NCBI GenBank assembly: GCA_964247055.1
Contig: OZ176057.1
Span: 2,232,001 to 2,296,000, forward strand
Direction of reading: 5' to 3'
Length of the DNA: 64,000 nucleotides
From: Paragordius varius
Lineage: Eukaryota > Nematomorpha
Shown here: piece after piece, positions 44,101 through 57,800 of the stretch
How the letters are laid out: every line of letters starts with the position of its first letter
Position numbering within the stretch: the stretch's first letter is position 1
The notes under the pieces: model-generated
The model's database searches: none
Seen by the model: the letters and a program-made list of their open reading frames with translations, nothing else
What the model was told of the DNA's origin: nothing
Position numbers and translations under genes: made by a program

Positions 44101-47100
44101 TTTTAACAACATTAAAAGAAAAAAATATGAAACTATAAGAAAATAATTTTTTTATTATTTTCTACTAAATTCACTATAAAAATCTTAACATTCATATATA
44201 CCATTTCCCAGTCTAAATAAACGTTTTCCCAGTCAATCGAAACATTTTCCCAATCAATCGAAACATTTTCCCAGTCAATCGAAACGTTGTCCTATTCAAT
44301 AAACACATTTTCCCAATCAATAAAAACGTTTTCCCAGTCAATAAAAACGGTTTTAATTTTGATTATAAACATCAAAACAATAATTTAAAAACAACTTTTA
44401 ACCATTATTAGCGTAGTATATGGAGATAGTTTTTAATTAAAAACACAATTATTGAATGACAATTTTTCCAAGTATATTCCAGTACACAATCATTAATGAC
44501 TTATCTTTAAATGTTATACTTTTGGAATTTGATTTAAGTTAATATTTTTTATTTTATCGATGGTTCGCATTAATATATGCGGAACGCTTCAAATAATTTT
44601 TAAATATGTCCGGTTCGATAAAAATACTGCGGAAAAAATATCTAAACGAAAAAATTTTTTTCATACAAATGTTTTTGTTTTAAAAATATTTAATCAAAAG
44701 GATATTTCGCGGGCCGCCTTTTTAACTCAAAAGGCACACGGTTCCCCATTCCAAATATATACAGGCATTCACATAATTTTTCGATTAAGACTGTAAAATA
44801 CAAACACAATATAACAATTTTTTTTAATTCATTACCAATTTAATAGATTCATTCATAATATTTGCTTAAGAAATATGAATATTACTAAGATTTTGTGGGC
44901 ATATTTTTGCGTATGATTTTCCAAAGTTTTGAGGCCCGCACAAAGATATTCGGAAGGCCGCCTTAGGCCCCCAACCAAATGTTAAATATTATAAAATTAG
45001 CGTAAAATTTATGTTTAAGATCCAATATAAAGTGTTTGATGACCTTTGTGATAAAAATGGTATATTTTTATAAATTTTATTAATTCCTCCGTAACTATAG
45101 ATTTTTTAAGTTAGTCGCATATATTAATGCGAACCATCAATAAATATATTATCTTAACGCAAATTCCAAAAATATAACATTTAAAGAAAAATTCATTAAT
45201 GATTGTGCACTGGGATATCTTGGAAAAATTGTCATTCAATAATTGTGTTTTTAATTAAAAATTATCCCCATATACTACGCTAATAATAATTAAAAGTTGT
45301 TTTTATCTTCTTGTTTTGATATTTATCATCCAAAATAAACCCGTTTTTATTGACTGGGAAAACGTTTTTATTGATTGGGAAAATGTTTTTATTGACTGGG
45401 AAAACGTTTTTATTGTTGGGAAAATGTGTTTTTTGAATAGGACAACGTTTCGATTGACTAGGAAAATGTTTCGACTGGGAAAACGTTTCGATTGACTGGG
45501 AAAACGTTTATTTAGACTGGGAAATTGTATATTATTCAGTAAAAAAACTTATATATCAAAATAAAACTAAAAATTTTTATTTTTCATTTTTTCTTCATCT
45601 GATTCATGAGTATAAAAAAATTATGCTGTTTTATTTTAAAATCTTACATGAGTGAAAATTATAAACTATATAATTTATGCAAAATAGGATTTTAAAGTAG
45701 TAAAATATCAACTAAAAATCCTTACAAATCCCAATAAAAAGTTTGTTTTACCACAGATTAATATGTTTAATGGATATTTATGGAATTTTGGTTAATAAAT
45801 TATATTTTGAATCAATTTATATAATCTGTGATCTCTGCTCATGTCCAATTCCAAAATAAAACAGTAATTTTTTTATACCGTCTTAAACCGAGAAATAAAA
45901 AAATGAAAAAATAAAAAACAATATTTTTTAGTTTTATTGCATAAATGAATGTTTTATAATAGTGAGTTTGCCTAGTAAATAATTAAAAAAGACTATTTCA
46001 ATATAGTTTCATAATTTTGTCTCTTTAAGTTTATTAAAAGAACGCCATCTTTTCAACTGATATTTTATAGACACCCTAACTATATGATTTTAGGCTATTT
46101 GTATATTAAAAATAGATCCATAAATGATAATAAACCATAATATCTCAACTTTTATCATTATATTTTAAATAATCCTTAATTATCCTTGATTTTCACTTTT
46201 TGGCCGATTTCAATTTTCGCTTAATATTCCAAAAATTAGGTCGTTAACAAAAATTTTTGCGGCAAATGAATTCGCTGGTCATGAGCTATCTCATGAAAAA
46301 AAATTTTGTTAAAGATTTTTTTGCACACAGTATATAGTATTATAAATGTCACATTGTGTCACCTTTAAAGTTAAACAATTTATTTATTTATTTATTTGGC
46401 CATAGAAAACAGAAATAATACCCTTGCTATAAATCGTGTTCAACAAAGAATTGCCAAATCATTCGATGATCGAAATCAAAGTTTTGATAATTACATTCAT
46501 AGTAAAAATTTTGCATTTTCACCTTATACTGTAACTATGATCCAATCTTTGCTAATACTGAATCCTGAGAATCAATGCCCAAATATTAATTCTAAAAAAT
46601 CCGGATTTTATCCATATTCCCTTATAGATCCTAGTCCGGTCTCAATGTTTAAGATGTTCATTAAACAACGCCTTATTTTACATGTGAAGCGGTCAAAGGA
46701 TATAGAGATTCAGAAAATTATTAATGCCAGTGCCATTGCATATAAAAATTTGGAACGATGCAACGGTTCATACTTTAGCTCAATGGCCGAGGTAGTGAAT
46801 GGTACTCATTTCCGAGAAATTATTCCAGATTGGTTTAAGGACATGACTGGAAATATTCGAACGTTTGTGCAAAAAAATTTTCAGCCAATTCTCCTCGTGA
46901 ACCATAATGTTTCTTTAGTTTTCCAAAGCTTTGATAAAAGGTTAGTTAGATATGTCTTAACAAGTATAATTTATGATGTGCTTAAAAAATATACTAATAC
47001 GGTTAGCTATATGAACGAAACATGTGCAAAAATATGTTTTATTAAACAGATTATTAGTATAAGGAATCAAAATAAAAATATTTATTGGTTCTAAAACTAT

Positions 47101-50100
47101 TTTGAAACAAAAAAATTTAACTTAACACTGTGATGTCAAATAATCGCTAAAAAATTATCCAAATTTATTTTCCTGTGTAAATTCATTTTTTATATTGTTT
47201 TCCATTTTAATAATTTGTGAAAGTGGTTTTTGGATATCATTTCAGAGAAAAGTGGCCGGCTGTAAAATAATGTTGCCCCCTATATAGTAAATAAAACAAT
47301 ACTAAATTAAACCCTTTTAAACTCTTAATGTATATCTAACATCCTTGGAATTCATTTTTGGTCAAGCGTCATTCTTGAAAAAATATTATGTTAAAGTTAT
47401 AAATCAAACTAATTGTTACATTTAAAATTTTACCGATTTATAATATGTCTATACATTTTTATATTGTCAATGACTGGAATAACTGATATAAGACACGCAT
47501 ATTAATACATTAAAATAAAACAAAAATTATATATTAACCACATTATTGTTGGCCAATTAGTAATACAATATCGTAAGACATTAATCAAATTTTTCATGAA
47601 TGGATAAACAAATTTAATACGGTAAGATAGGAAAAAATTGTTTAATTTTAACCTTTATTATTTTATATCCATATGCTATTGTATTACCAATTGGATTATT
47701 ATAATATAAACCGGCAGCATATTGTGCTTACTGTAAAAAATAACATTGAATTAAATCTAAAAAAATGAGACCGTTTTTAAAAATATTTTGTTTTAAAACT
47801 GTTTTATCATTACTCGGGTTTTTTAGCCCCTTAATGGTCATTTTATAAAGTGTCGATTCCTATACATTTCGGAAATAATTAATACTATAGTATATTCAAC
47901 AACAGTTTTTGATTAATGACTATTTATTATGTTACATAATCTATAAATTTTAATTTAAAAGTAAGTAATGATTATTCTAGATATAACATGAATATTTGCA
48001 AAATGATTTATGAATATAGTGTTTAAGAAAATCCTGACGAAATATATATTTTCTGAAGCAAAAATTATCAGGATTCTTGTGCTTTTGGTTTTAGCCCAAT
48101 GAGTAATTAAAAAATATTCACACTTAAGTGATAATTGCTACAAATCGAATCGCGCGGAAATTTATGGTATATAAGAATTTTTGGTGAGAGGTCGCTTTTG
48201 AAAATATCATTAAAATACATCAAAAATATATTTAAAAATGAAAAATACTGGCTTTGTTATCTATTTCCAGAACCGGGAGACCCATTCAAATCCAAATGCG
48301 CAAAAATATAATTAATGAATGCCTCAATAGCCCTTTTATTTGATTTAAGCGCAAATCGAAAAACGGTTTTTTTGAAAACAGAGGTCTACAAAAATTGTGT
48401 GTTTAAGACAATTTCTCGGGAAACGTGTTGGACCATTCGATTAATATAATTTTTTTCCTTTTTTCGATTGCGCTGAACATAGTCTGCTCGCTTTTTTAAT
48501 TTATTTTTACCCGTTCTCCCCATAAAAATTCCATTTTTTTTACAAAAACCAAGTTCACGAAAATAATTTTATGAAACTTTCTCCCAAGGTTTCGTAAAAA
48601 TTCAATGTGGATTCCAGGTATTCCCTGTGAAAAGGATATTAGGCGTACGTTTTTTATTATATCGGCTGCCGGGTAATGAGATAGCACTAAAAACTCCCCC
48701 GTATCGAAATAACTTACCAGGGGCTAAATTTTAGAAGACCAATCAGGCCATATAAGTTCAATAGGTGCTGAAAATATTACCCATAACAAGGCAAAAATTT
48801 AAATCGTGCGTTATTTTAAAATTATCCGTTAATTAGCCCCTTTACGCCCTAAAAAAACACCACCCATAGAATGATTTTTCAGTTTTGAGGCAATTAGTCC
48901 AAAAGTTAATGAGAGCATATGGAATCAATCATGATTCCAAGTATTTCCCTAATCAAGGCAAATTTCGGGCGTTTTTTTGTTTCGCCCTTGGCTAGGGGCT
49001 ACCCGAAACTGCGTCACCAAATCGAGACAGCATGCCTTTGGAGCCAAATTTCAGAAAACCCATGACACTATATGAGTTCAATAAGGGCCTAAAATATTTA
49101 TTACCTCTTAAAAACAAAAAATTTAGTATAGGGGGTTATTTCAATGATTGGCTAAGTAAGGTGCCCTGAAAAATGCGCCGTCATAGAAAAATATTTTAGT
49201 TTAGAAGCAAATTTCCAGGAACCTATAGGAACATATGAAATCCATAATAGTTCCAGATATTTTTCATATAAAGGCAAAAATTTTGACTAAGGCCTTTTTA
49301 TACCTGCCCCTTAGGAACCACCCGCCAAATACTGCTTCATTATATAGATATTACGTTGTTTTGGAGCTAATTTACAGAACATTTATGAAGCCATATGAAC
49401 TTATTAAAAGCTTATATTACCCGTGACTAGGTAAAAATAGGGGTGCGTTTTTTTATTAGGCGTTAATTTGGTGCCTTTATGCCCTAAAAATACACCATCG
49501 TATAACCATTATGGAGTATTATTTTTTCGAATAACCCATGAGACGATGTTATCATAGATCCAAAAAAATACTCACAGCTTTTCTATATAGATGTAGGGGT
49601 TTATTGGCTTAAAACTAGGACGCCATGCAAAATGGCGTAATTTTGGAGCTAATTTTCAAAAAAAACTTAAGAAGTCATACAAATTCAATAAAGGCTTTAA
49701 ATAATATCCATAAAAACGTATAAAATATAGTATACGGTTTTTTCCGTTAGCCGTCAATTTAGGGCCTTCGCACCAGTAAACAAAATATTGGTGGTAATGC
49801 ACAGTTATGAAAATTCTATGAACCACTGTTTTGAAAATCATATGAGATCATAACTATTAAATAAGATTTCGAAATAATCCATATACATAGATCACAATTT
49901 TGTTGAGCCCTTTTTTCAAATAGCGGCTTCGCAGGCTCCAACTAACACTATCATGTTTATTACGGTAAAAAAATTTATATAGAAGAATTTATTCAGCAAC
50001 TTAATATCAATTGCTAAAATGGTAGATTATGGGTAAACTACATTAAAATGTAATCTTCTATTAAAAAAAATTAATCGTTGTACCACATGTTAGCATTTTA

Positions 50101-53100
50101 ACAATTTTTTTTGTTTATTGTTATCTATCATATGACAAATTAATCCGTATAATTTTGCCATAGCCTGCCTAATTTAAACTTTTATTATAGAAATAGCTTT
50201 CTTAGGGAGGGATTATTAATAATATTACCTCCAAACGGTATTTGAGACTAGGAATCATTCTTTTAATGTTACCCAAACACTATATGCAATCAGGGTTAGG
50301 TCTTAGAAAATTATTTAATGATGGGGCATTATTAGGAATTGGTGAGATAGGCAATTTAAATACGACAACGTAGAATATTTTCACGGCACTACAAAATGGA
50401 CAAATTACGCTCATTAAAGCGATTAACTGCATCACAGGTTTTGCATTATTATATATATAGGAATTTACAAATGTGTGTAGATCAAACCTCTTTACTCCAT
50501 AAGAACAAAATTATACATGTCTTTTTTATATATGACCAATGTCAAAAATATTTTTTGGCATGTTTTACCCAATAATGGCTTATGTTTTTTAATACTAAGA
50601 TTATTGCTGAAGTTTTTTGTTAACATTGTTAAAATTTGGTGTGCTTGGGGCTTTTGTACCTAAAACCCGCTCTACCATATGTTTTCTAGGTTATTTTTTG
50701 CCAGAATTATGAAATCCATTTAAATAGGAGTGCAGATTGCGTTTAAAGGCAAAGTAAAAAATTATTTTTTAAAAATCTCAATTTTAGATCTAGGCCTCAA
50801 AAAATTTTGGCCCCTACAAAATGGATAATTATTTTTAATATGTGGTACATATCCAAAAAAATATTTTTCAAAATGAATACTATGTCAAAAATATTAAATT
50901 ATTGGCTTTATGGATTTTGGAGCATAGTAAAAACTGTATAAAATAAGATTTTATAAATAATTTTTTTTATACAATTCGATGATGCTGAACTTTTTTATCG
51001 CCTCAGAATAAGGAATATGTTTGTCTCCATTTTTTAGTTAATAAGGCTTATCAAAAATTTTAATTTAAATTAAAAAAAATTCTAAAATATTTTTTTGTTC
51101 GTATAATCTAGCAATGATAAATTTAACAGCGCAATATCAACTTATTAGCATTTATTTTAAAAACTTAATGAGGAATTAGAAAATTTGACGATTGCCGAAA
51201 ACATATCTCAACATTTAAAAATTTATAAATATATCGTTTAGCTTTTTGGACGTAGTATATCTTATATAATAATATACCAAAGTTTTTATATTGCACCCTG
51301 TGCCCATATTTTGATATAAAGAAATCATTACTAAATTAAGTAATAGCAACCAAAACACTGGTAAGACCCAAATGCAAAAGCAGCATGACGATTCTAAACA
51401 TTTATCTATCGGAATATAAATATTCAATCAGAATATTTTTTTTGGATTTTAAATAAAAAAAACTTAAAATTTTAAAAAAATTAAATTGCTATTTCAATCC
51501 TTTTATACCGTTTTTATACATTAGGCCGAAACACATACCTATGGTTTATTATTACACTTCTTTTAAAGACCACACCAAATTGTTAGAAATTTTCCCATTT
51601 ATAAACCCAATATTGTTCATTCAGAACCCAGACATTTATAATGCATCCGTTTCTTGTTTTTTTGCCGCCTCAAAGAAAAACACTTTTATACCCTTTGAAA
51701 CCTTTATTGACCATATTAATCGACATGTCAAGAAAACGGCCAAGGCACCAAATGTTGGCTTAATACAATTACCCACCTATCAAATCCAAACAATATTCAA
51801 TTTAAGTGACATTAATATGTTAGAATTTGTTAATTTACTTGTATCGTACTAATTATTTTCAATGGGTAACCCATATTTTAAAGATTAATAATTAATATCA
51901 TGTTCGATTAATTATCAATTTGAGTTCGTTTATATAACTTTTATTACTGGATATGCAATTATTTTCCGGATTAAAAAGTTGTTCAGGTATCTTATAATGT
52001 TTTGGCTTATTTATAAATTAATTTCATTAAAACTCTTCCCGTTGAAGATATTTAAAAATTTGGAAGGTTAATTTCGGAAAATCTGTTTGAAAGTGTTTCC
52101 ATTCATAAAAAATTATGTAAATTCTATAGATAAAATAAAATATTATGTATTGGTTTTCATATTTAAGCCTTCAAATTGTTTTTAACGTATGTTTTATTGT
52201 GTTAATAGTTAAGGAAAATAAATAACCAATTTTCTTAAATAAATAACAATAAAATTTGTTATGCCAGGGCCTTTGAACTAAAACTGAAATAATCTGACCC
52301 GTTTCTTGAATTGCCCCGAAAGGATAGTTATGTTGAATCCAAACTGGAAATTTTTAGAAAGCAAACCCTAAATTTTTAGTTTAGACTATAATAAACATGG
52401 AATTTATAAAAATATTCACCCTTTTAATAATTATACAAGGGAGCTGAAGAAAAATTTAAATAATAAAAAATTGTTCAAAGCAGGTATTCACATAAAAATC
52501 ATAAAAAATCACCAATCTTTTTGTTTTTTTTCATATGTTGTAATATATTTTATGTATTTATAAAATCTGCACTTCAAGAGTGTCCTTTTCGTAAAACTTG
52601 AACACTTGAAGTTTGCCCTTAAAATTTTTAAATTTGGATTTAACCATATTTTGCCTATATTTTTATTTTATTTTTTTTAATCTAATTTCCTTTATTTATT
52701 AAAAACTTTTTTATTTAAAATAAATTCTAATATTAAAAAACCACCTTCTTTCTTGTTATAATTTTTTCCAATTTAGCAAATTTATTACCTTATAAATATT
52801 TTTAACAAAAAATTGTAATTAACTCAGAATATATTTTAAATTTAAGTGTTAAAATCTTATCAATATAAAAATATTTTTGAGGAAATTAAAAAGGATATAC
52901 AGTTCCTGAATGATTAAAAATGATATTTATTTAAAAGTTTATGATAAATAAAGAAAATAGGTTAAAATTTTTAAAATAGAAGAATGATAAACGATTTGAT
53001 GGATAAAATTTAGAAAAACACAAAAATGTTCAAGGACACTATCGAAATGTAAATGTTTTAGTTATATCATTATTATATAAAATAACCTAATTTTTTAGTT

Positions 53101-54791
53101 GTGTTTAGTCAGTCAAGCTTTTTTAAACTTTACCGATACGTAATTTGTCAAAACAATCTCATACGGATTTCATTTTTTGACAATGTCAATTGTTGTATAT
53201 TTGTTTAAATACCATTTACACTACAAATTCACCCTTGAAAAATTAAAATTTACCCCCGTACAATTCATATTTCCCCTAAAATAAGTCATGTGTTTTTTAA
53301 TCAAAAATTCCCTATATTTTTAATATTTTTTAAAAAATAAAATTCTGTTTATGATATAGTGAAAAAATAATAAATACCATAAAGATATATATCAAAGGAT
53401 AACTTATAATAGCCCAAAAATAATTTATTTTTAGGGTGAATTTGAATTGTTAATGGTATATTAAAATATTTCTAGTGATTAGATTTAAAATAATAATAAA
53501 ATCCAATCCGTGTTGACTGATTTTTATCAGCATTTATAGACTGTCATCAGTGCTTATACTAGGCAAGGTTAATTAAAAAACACTTTAAATTTCAGTCTAC
53601 TTTATATTTTATATATTTAAATTAATTTTTACGATTAGAATGGTACAAAAAAATGTTTACTATCCTATCCAGCCTTACATGAGAAATGGCATGGCTATTA
53701 AAACTCTAAGAAACAACACCTTGGAAAGCATATGGAATAAAACTATTTTACAGGATAATCATTCGAATCAAGTAAAGTATGGTCCGAATGATAGCCAAAA
53801 TGTAAATAAACCAAAAAACTTTATAGTAAAATCCATAGGATCTATAGATTTTAGCCATAGATCACATACGTACATGTGTTACGATTGGAAGGATGAAAAA
53901 ATTTTAACCATTGGATGGTATAGAAAACCGTAAAGAAAAATAAAATATTTGGGTTATATTGTGCAATCTAAGAATAAATTATATGTCAGCAATATGATAT
54001 CCCTTTTTTTACAGTATGACTAGGTATACATTGCTAGAAAGTTATTAATTATTGTCAAATAGTAAATACAACAAAGGGCAGTATTAGTGGCTTATAGTTA
54101 TTTTTTCACTTTTTACTATTAATATAAGTCAATAATAATACTGACCTTTGTTGTATTTATTATTTGAAAATAGTTAATAACTTTCTAGCAATGTATACTT
54201 ACTCATACTGATCGCAAAAGTTGATTTGGATTAAATATATTTATCTTGTTTTCAGAGTGGCGCCCCATATAATACCGATAAATTACAGCTGTTTTACACA
54301 GTGCAGATACGTAGACTAAAAAAGTATATTAAAAAATATATTATCAGGGCCATAAACAAGCATTTTTAAGGCTGTATTCACATGAACCGTCGTTTGAGTA
54401 GGTCAGCCCTAAAATACATGTAAAAACTATAATTTTTCAATAGCTATATGGTGCCAGTTTAGTTTAAAACGCAATATTAATAATATATAAACCATATTCC
54501 AATCAAAAAAAATTTTTTCCCGTCTATTGAAACGTTTTCCCATCCAATTGAAACATTTTCCACTCAATCGAAACGGTTTTATTATAATCAAGATACTATA
54601 AAAGAACTTTAAAAAATTACGAGCACACCTTAATAAGGATATTATTTTTTGAAAAACACATTTATTGAATGACAATTTTTTTATTATATGCCAATACAGA
54701 TTTATAAATCACTTATATAAAACAAGACTGTCCAACACAAATGGCTTCGCGGGCCGCATTTTCTCATAAAACTAGCGGGCGGTACTTATAT

Positions 54792-54822
<31 letters not shown>

Positions 54823-57800
54823 GTGTGTGTGGATATTCATAAATAATATATTTTGAAACGTAAGACTGTAAAATGTCGACACAATATAGCAATATTTCAA
54901 GTTTTTGTCAATTGGTAGTTTTATTTGGGAAAATTGTTTAAGAAATATAATTTTACTAAAGTTTTGCCATTTCGAGGGCCACACATAAAGTCTCGGAGAG
55001 CAGCATGCGGCCTGTAAGTCGCGTGTAGACCACCTCTGCTTTAAATACTTTAACAATTTACCTCAATGGTTCGCATTAATATTCGGGCCTAACCTATAAA
55101 TATCTATAGTTTCAGATGAAAATATAAAATTTAAAAAATATACCATTTGAATCTCAAGCGGGTCATTTAACACTTCAAATTTAGCCTTAAACATTTGAAA
55201 CTTGCATAATGTATTTAACTTAAAGTCAAATATCTTTTTCGTTCAAAATCAAACATTTTCATCTATAAAATATTTTTTGTTTAGAAATATTTTTTCAAAC
55301 AGTATAATCAAGGACAACCTTGAAAGGTTTAAAAACCAATATCTGTTAAATAATTAACTTTCATACTACTACCAACAATATCCTAATAATCGTATTATTG
55401 GGTATTGTTTACGTTATAATATTATTGTATCAATTAAAATGGAAAAATAAAGCTATGAAAATGCATATACCCAATAAAACTCCTATATCATGACATTTTT
55501 AATCCTGCTAGGGCTCCGTTAAGCCCCATCATGCATGTACACCTTTACATAGAAACCGATTAAGTTTCTTTCTACATTATTTTTAGGAAGGCGCTAAGGA
55601 CTCCTTATTAAATTAGATAGAAATATGAAAAAATACCCAAATTGTGTTTAAAACCAATTTTTCGGAAAACATGTAATCTATGACTGATTATTTTATTACC
55701 TTTTAACAATATTACGGAGTTTTATTTAATATTGGATGAGATGAAGGTTAAAACATCGAATTTTTGAGAAACCCTTAGTAAATAAACAGTAGAGCGTATT
55801 AGTTATTATTGAATACTTGTCGATTACATGTTAATAGCTAGTTGGCATATGTCGTTTGCTAGGTATGATTTATTTACGCAATATATAGATTTATTTTATT
55901 ATTCTTATTATCAATTTCAGTGGCGTACCGATGGGGGGGGGGGGGGGGGGGGGCAAGGGGGTGCATCATGCCCTGGGCGCCGTTATTTGGGGGCGCCTAA
56001 ATGATTTTTTTAAATAAATTGATATTATACAAAAATAATAGCAGTTTTTCGGGGCCATAAAATTATCGATAACCCTGATAAAAAAATTCTTAGGTGTTAG
56101 AACAATTTTGTTTTTCAGCAATTTACGTAATAAACCCTAAAATAATATAAAAATTATATAAATGAGATCAGGAGCAAACATTATGCAAAAAGCAACTTTC
56201 ATGTAGGTATTCCCTTCAACATAAGCAAACTTTTTTTTCTCTTAAAAAACTATCACGCACAATTTTTTTAACTTTTCTCTCTGTTCAAAACCTTATCTCT
56301 TATTATAATTTATTATTGCATTTTTATTTTAATCATATTCAATTTAAAAACCCAATTTTATTTATTCAAATCCCCAAGATTATTCCATCTCTAACAAGGT
56401 AGGCTTTTAAAATAATATTCTATTTTTTATAATTACTTTAATTTTCATCAGATATCAATGTCTAAACTCAGCGATAAACGCAAAATCCAGGAAGAGAATA
56501 AAACAAATAAAATATACGTATGAGTGTGAAATCCTATTTAACGAAAATATCTGACCATAACATTAAAATAAGTTTATGCGACACAAACATAACGGTTCCC
56601 CTTAATTATAATAACTTAATACACCTGAAACCCTATTGATTTAATAAAGAACGGTGAGAAAGCTAAAAATATGCCATTAGTAATTCTAAGCGCTATACCT
56701 ATAGAGTTTACTAATGTCGCCTTTTTAAAATTTATTAGATAATGTTCCCTATCAACTTTTAACAGAAATGATTTTTCGTAGATCTCAAGGGTTTCAAAAC
56801 ATATGCAATCTCTTTGGAACAAAAAATCATCGTCCAATGCCCCAATCTTGTTTTTTTCGACGTATCGGTAAAAAGGAGCATTTGAAGTTGAATTCATTGA
56901 AGAACAGATCTGCGTATTGTTATTGTTGCCCACTTTTTGATCAATCTAATTCTTTACCATCATCTTTTATAACTACGCATGGTTTTAATGGAGGAATAAA
57001 AATAAATTGATCCATCATGAAAATAGTCCCATTCATTGGAAAGCATTACTATTTGGAAAGAGGCAGGATAAAGATTGATAAATAAAACAGAAATTGATTT
57101 TAGATGCTCACATAATCGGGAAAGGATCGATGGCGATATATTTTACATCGAATATTGGCCTGCATGAAATTTCAAATCACCCAAAATCTCGCTTTTCGAG
57201 GACATGTTGAATAATAAATGTATCTAGTTGACTCAGCACCAAGGAAACCTCTTAGCTTTACTAAAACTTGTAGCTAAGTTTGAAAAAATATTGAAATAAC
57301 AATAACAATAATGATTTACAAAATAATTGTAAATCAATAGGCGAATTTACAATAGAGTTTTTACTGAAACATATCTTTTTATAGAAATATGTGAATGTAG
57401 AATGTTACTCCTAAGTCAAAAAGATGTGGAACTAAAAGTCCGTTAGAACTCTTATCCTTTTTAATTTCATACGGCTAAGCTGTGTTTCCTAATTTAAGGG
57501 TTGTACTTCAAATACTTTTATTTCAACGTCAGTAGCTAGTTGTGAAAGGTCATTCAGCAAATAGAAATTAATTTTAACATATATCGAATTTTTACATATA
57601 AATTTCCGTATAATAGAATTTATTTGAATACTTACATTTATGAATTTAATATAAATAAATTTAGTTTCGCATATTTTTATATATATATTTTAGATATCAA
57701 AAATTTATATGGCTTTGCTGTCATATCTATGGTTAGGTTGAAATATTTTATTTGCTTTCAAAAAGAGGAGGGGGGCTCCTAAGAGTTGTGTGCCCCGGGC

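Larger units (their letters stand above)
41122..46405. other. Gene 2 intron 1 (5.3 kb), nested repeats
   Basis: Contents in order: AT-rich DNA to 41870, a non-autonomous hAT (41871-42080), a cluster of AAAAATGTTG/CAACATTTTT motifs in both orientations at about 42380-42545, the open but featureless stretch 42791-43042, an hAT (43422-43677), then family D interrupted by family C (43835-45650), and another family D copy (45845-46345). Confidence 0.5.
51846..53638. other. Gene 2 intron 3
   Basis: AT-rich, with a family B-like element (about 52567-53063) and a family A MITE (53209-53460). Nothing else is recognised. Confidence 0.45.

Noticed and set aside
54772-55056. Minus-strand 94-codon frame
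   Set aside because: Runs through a TA microsatellite and hAT ends.
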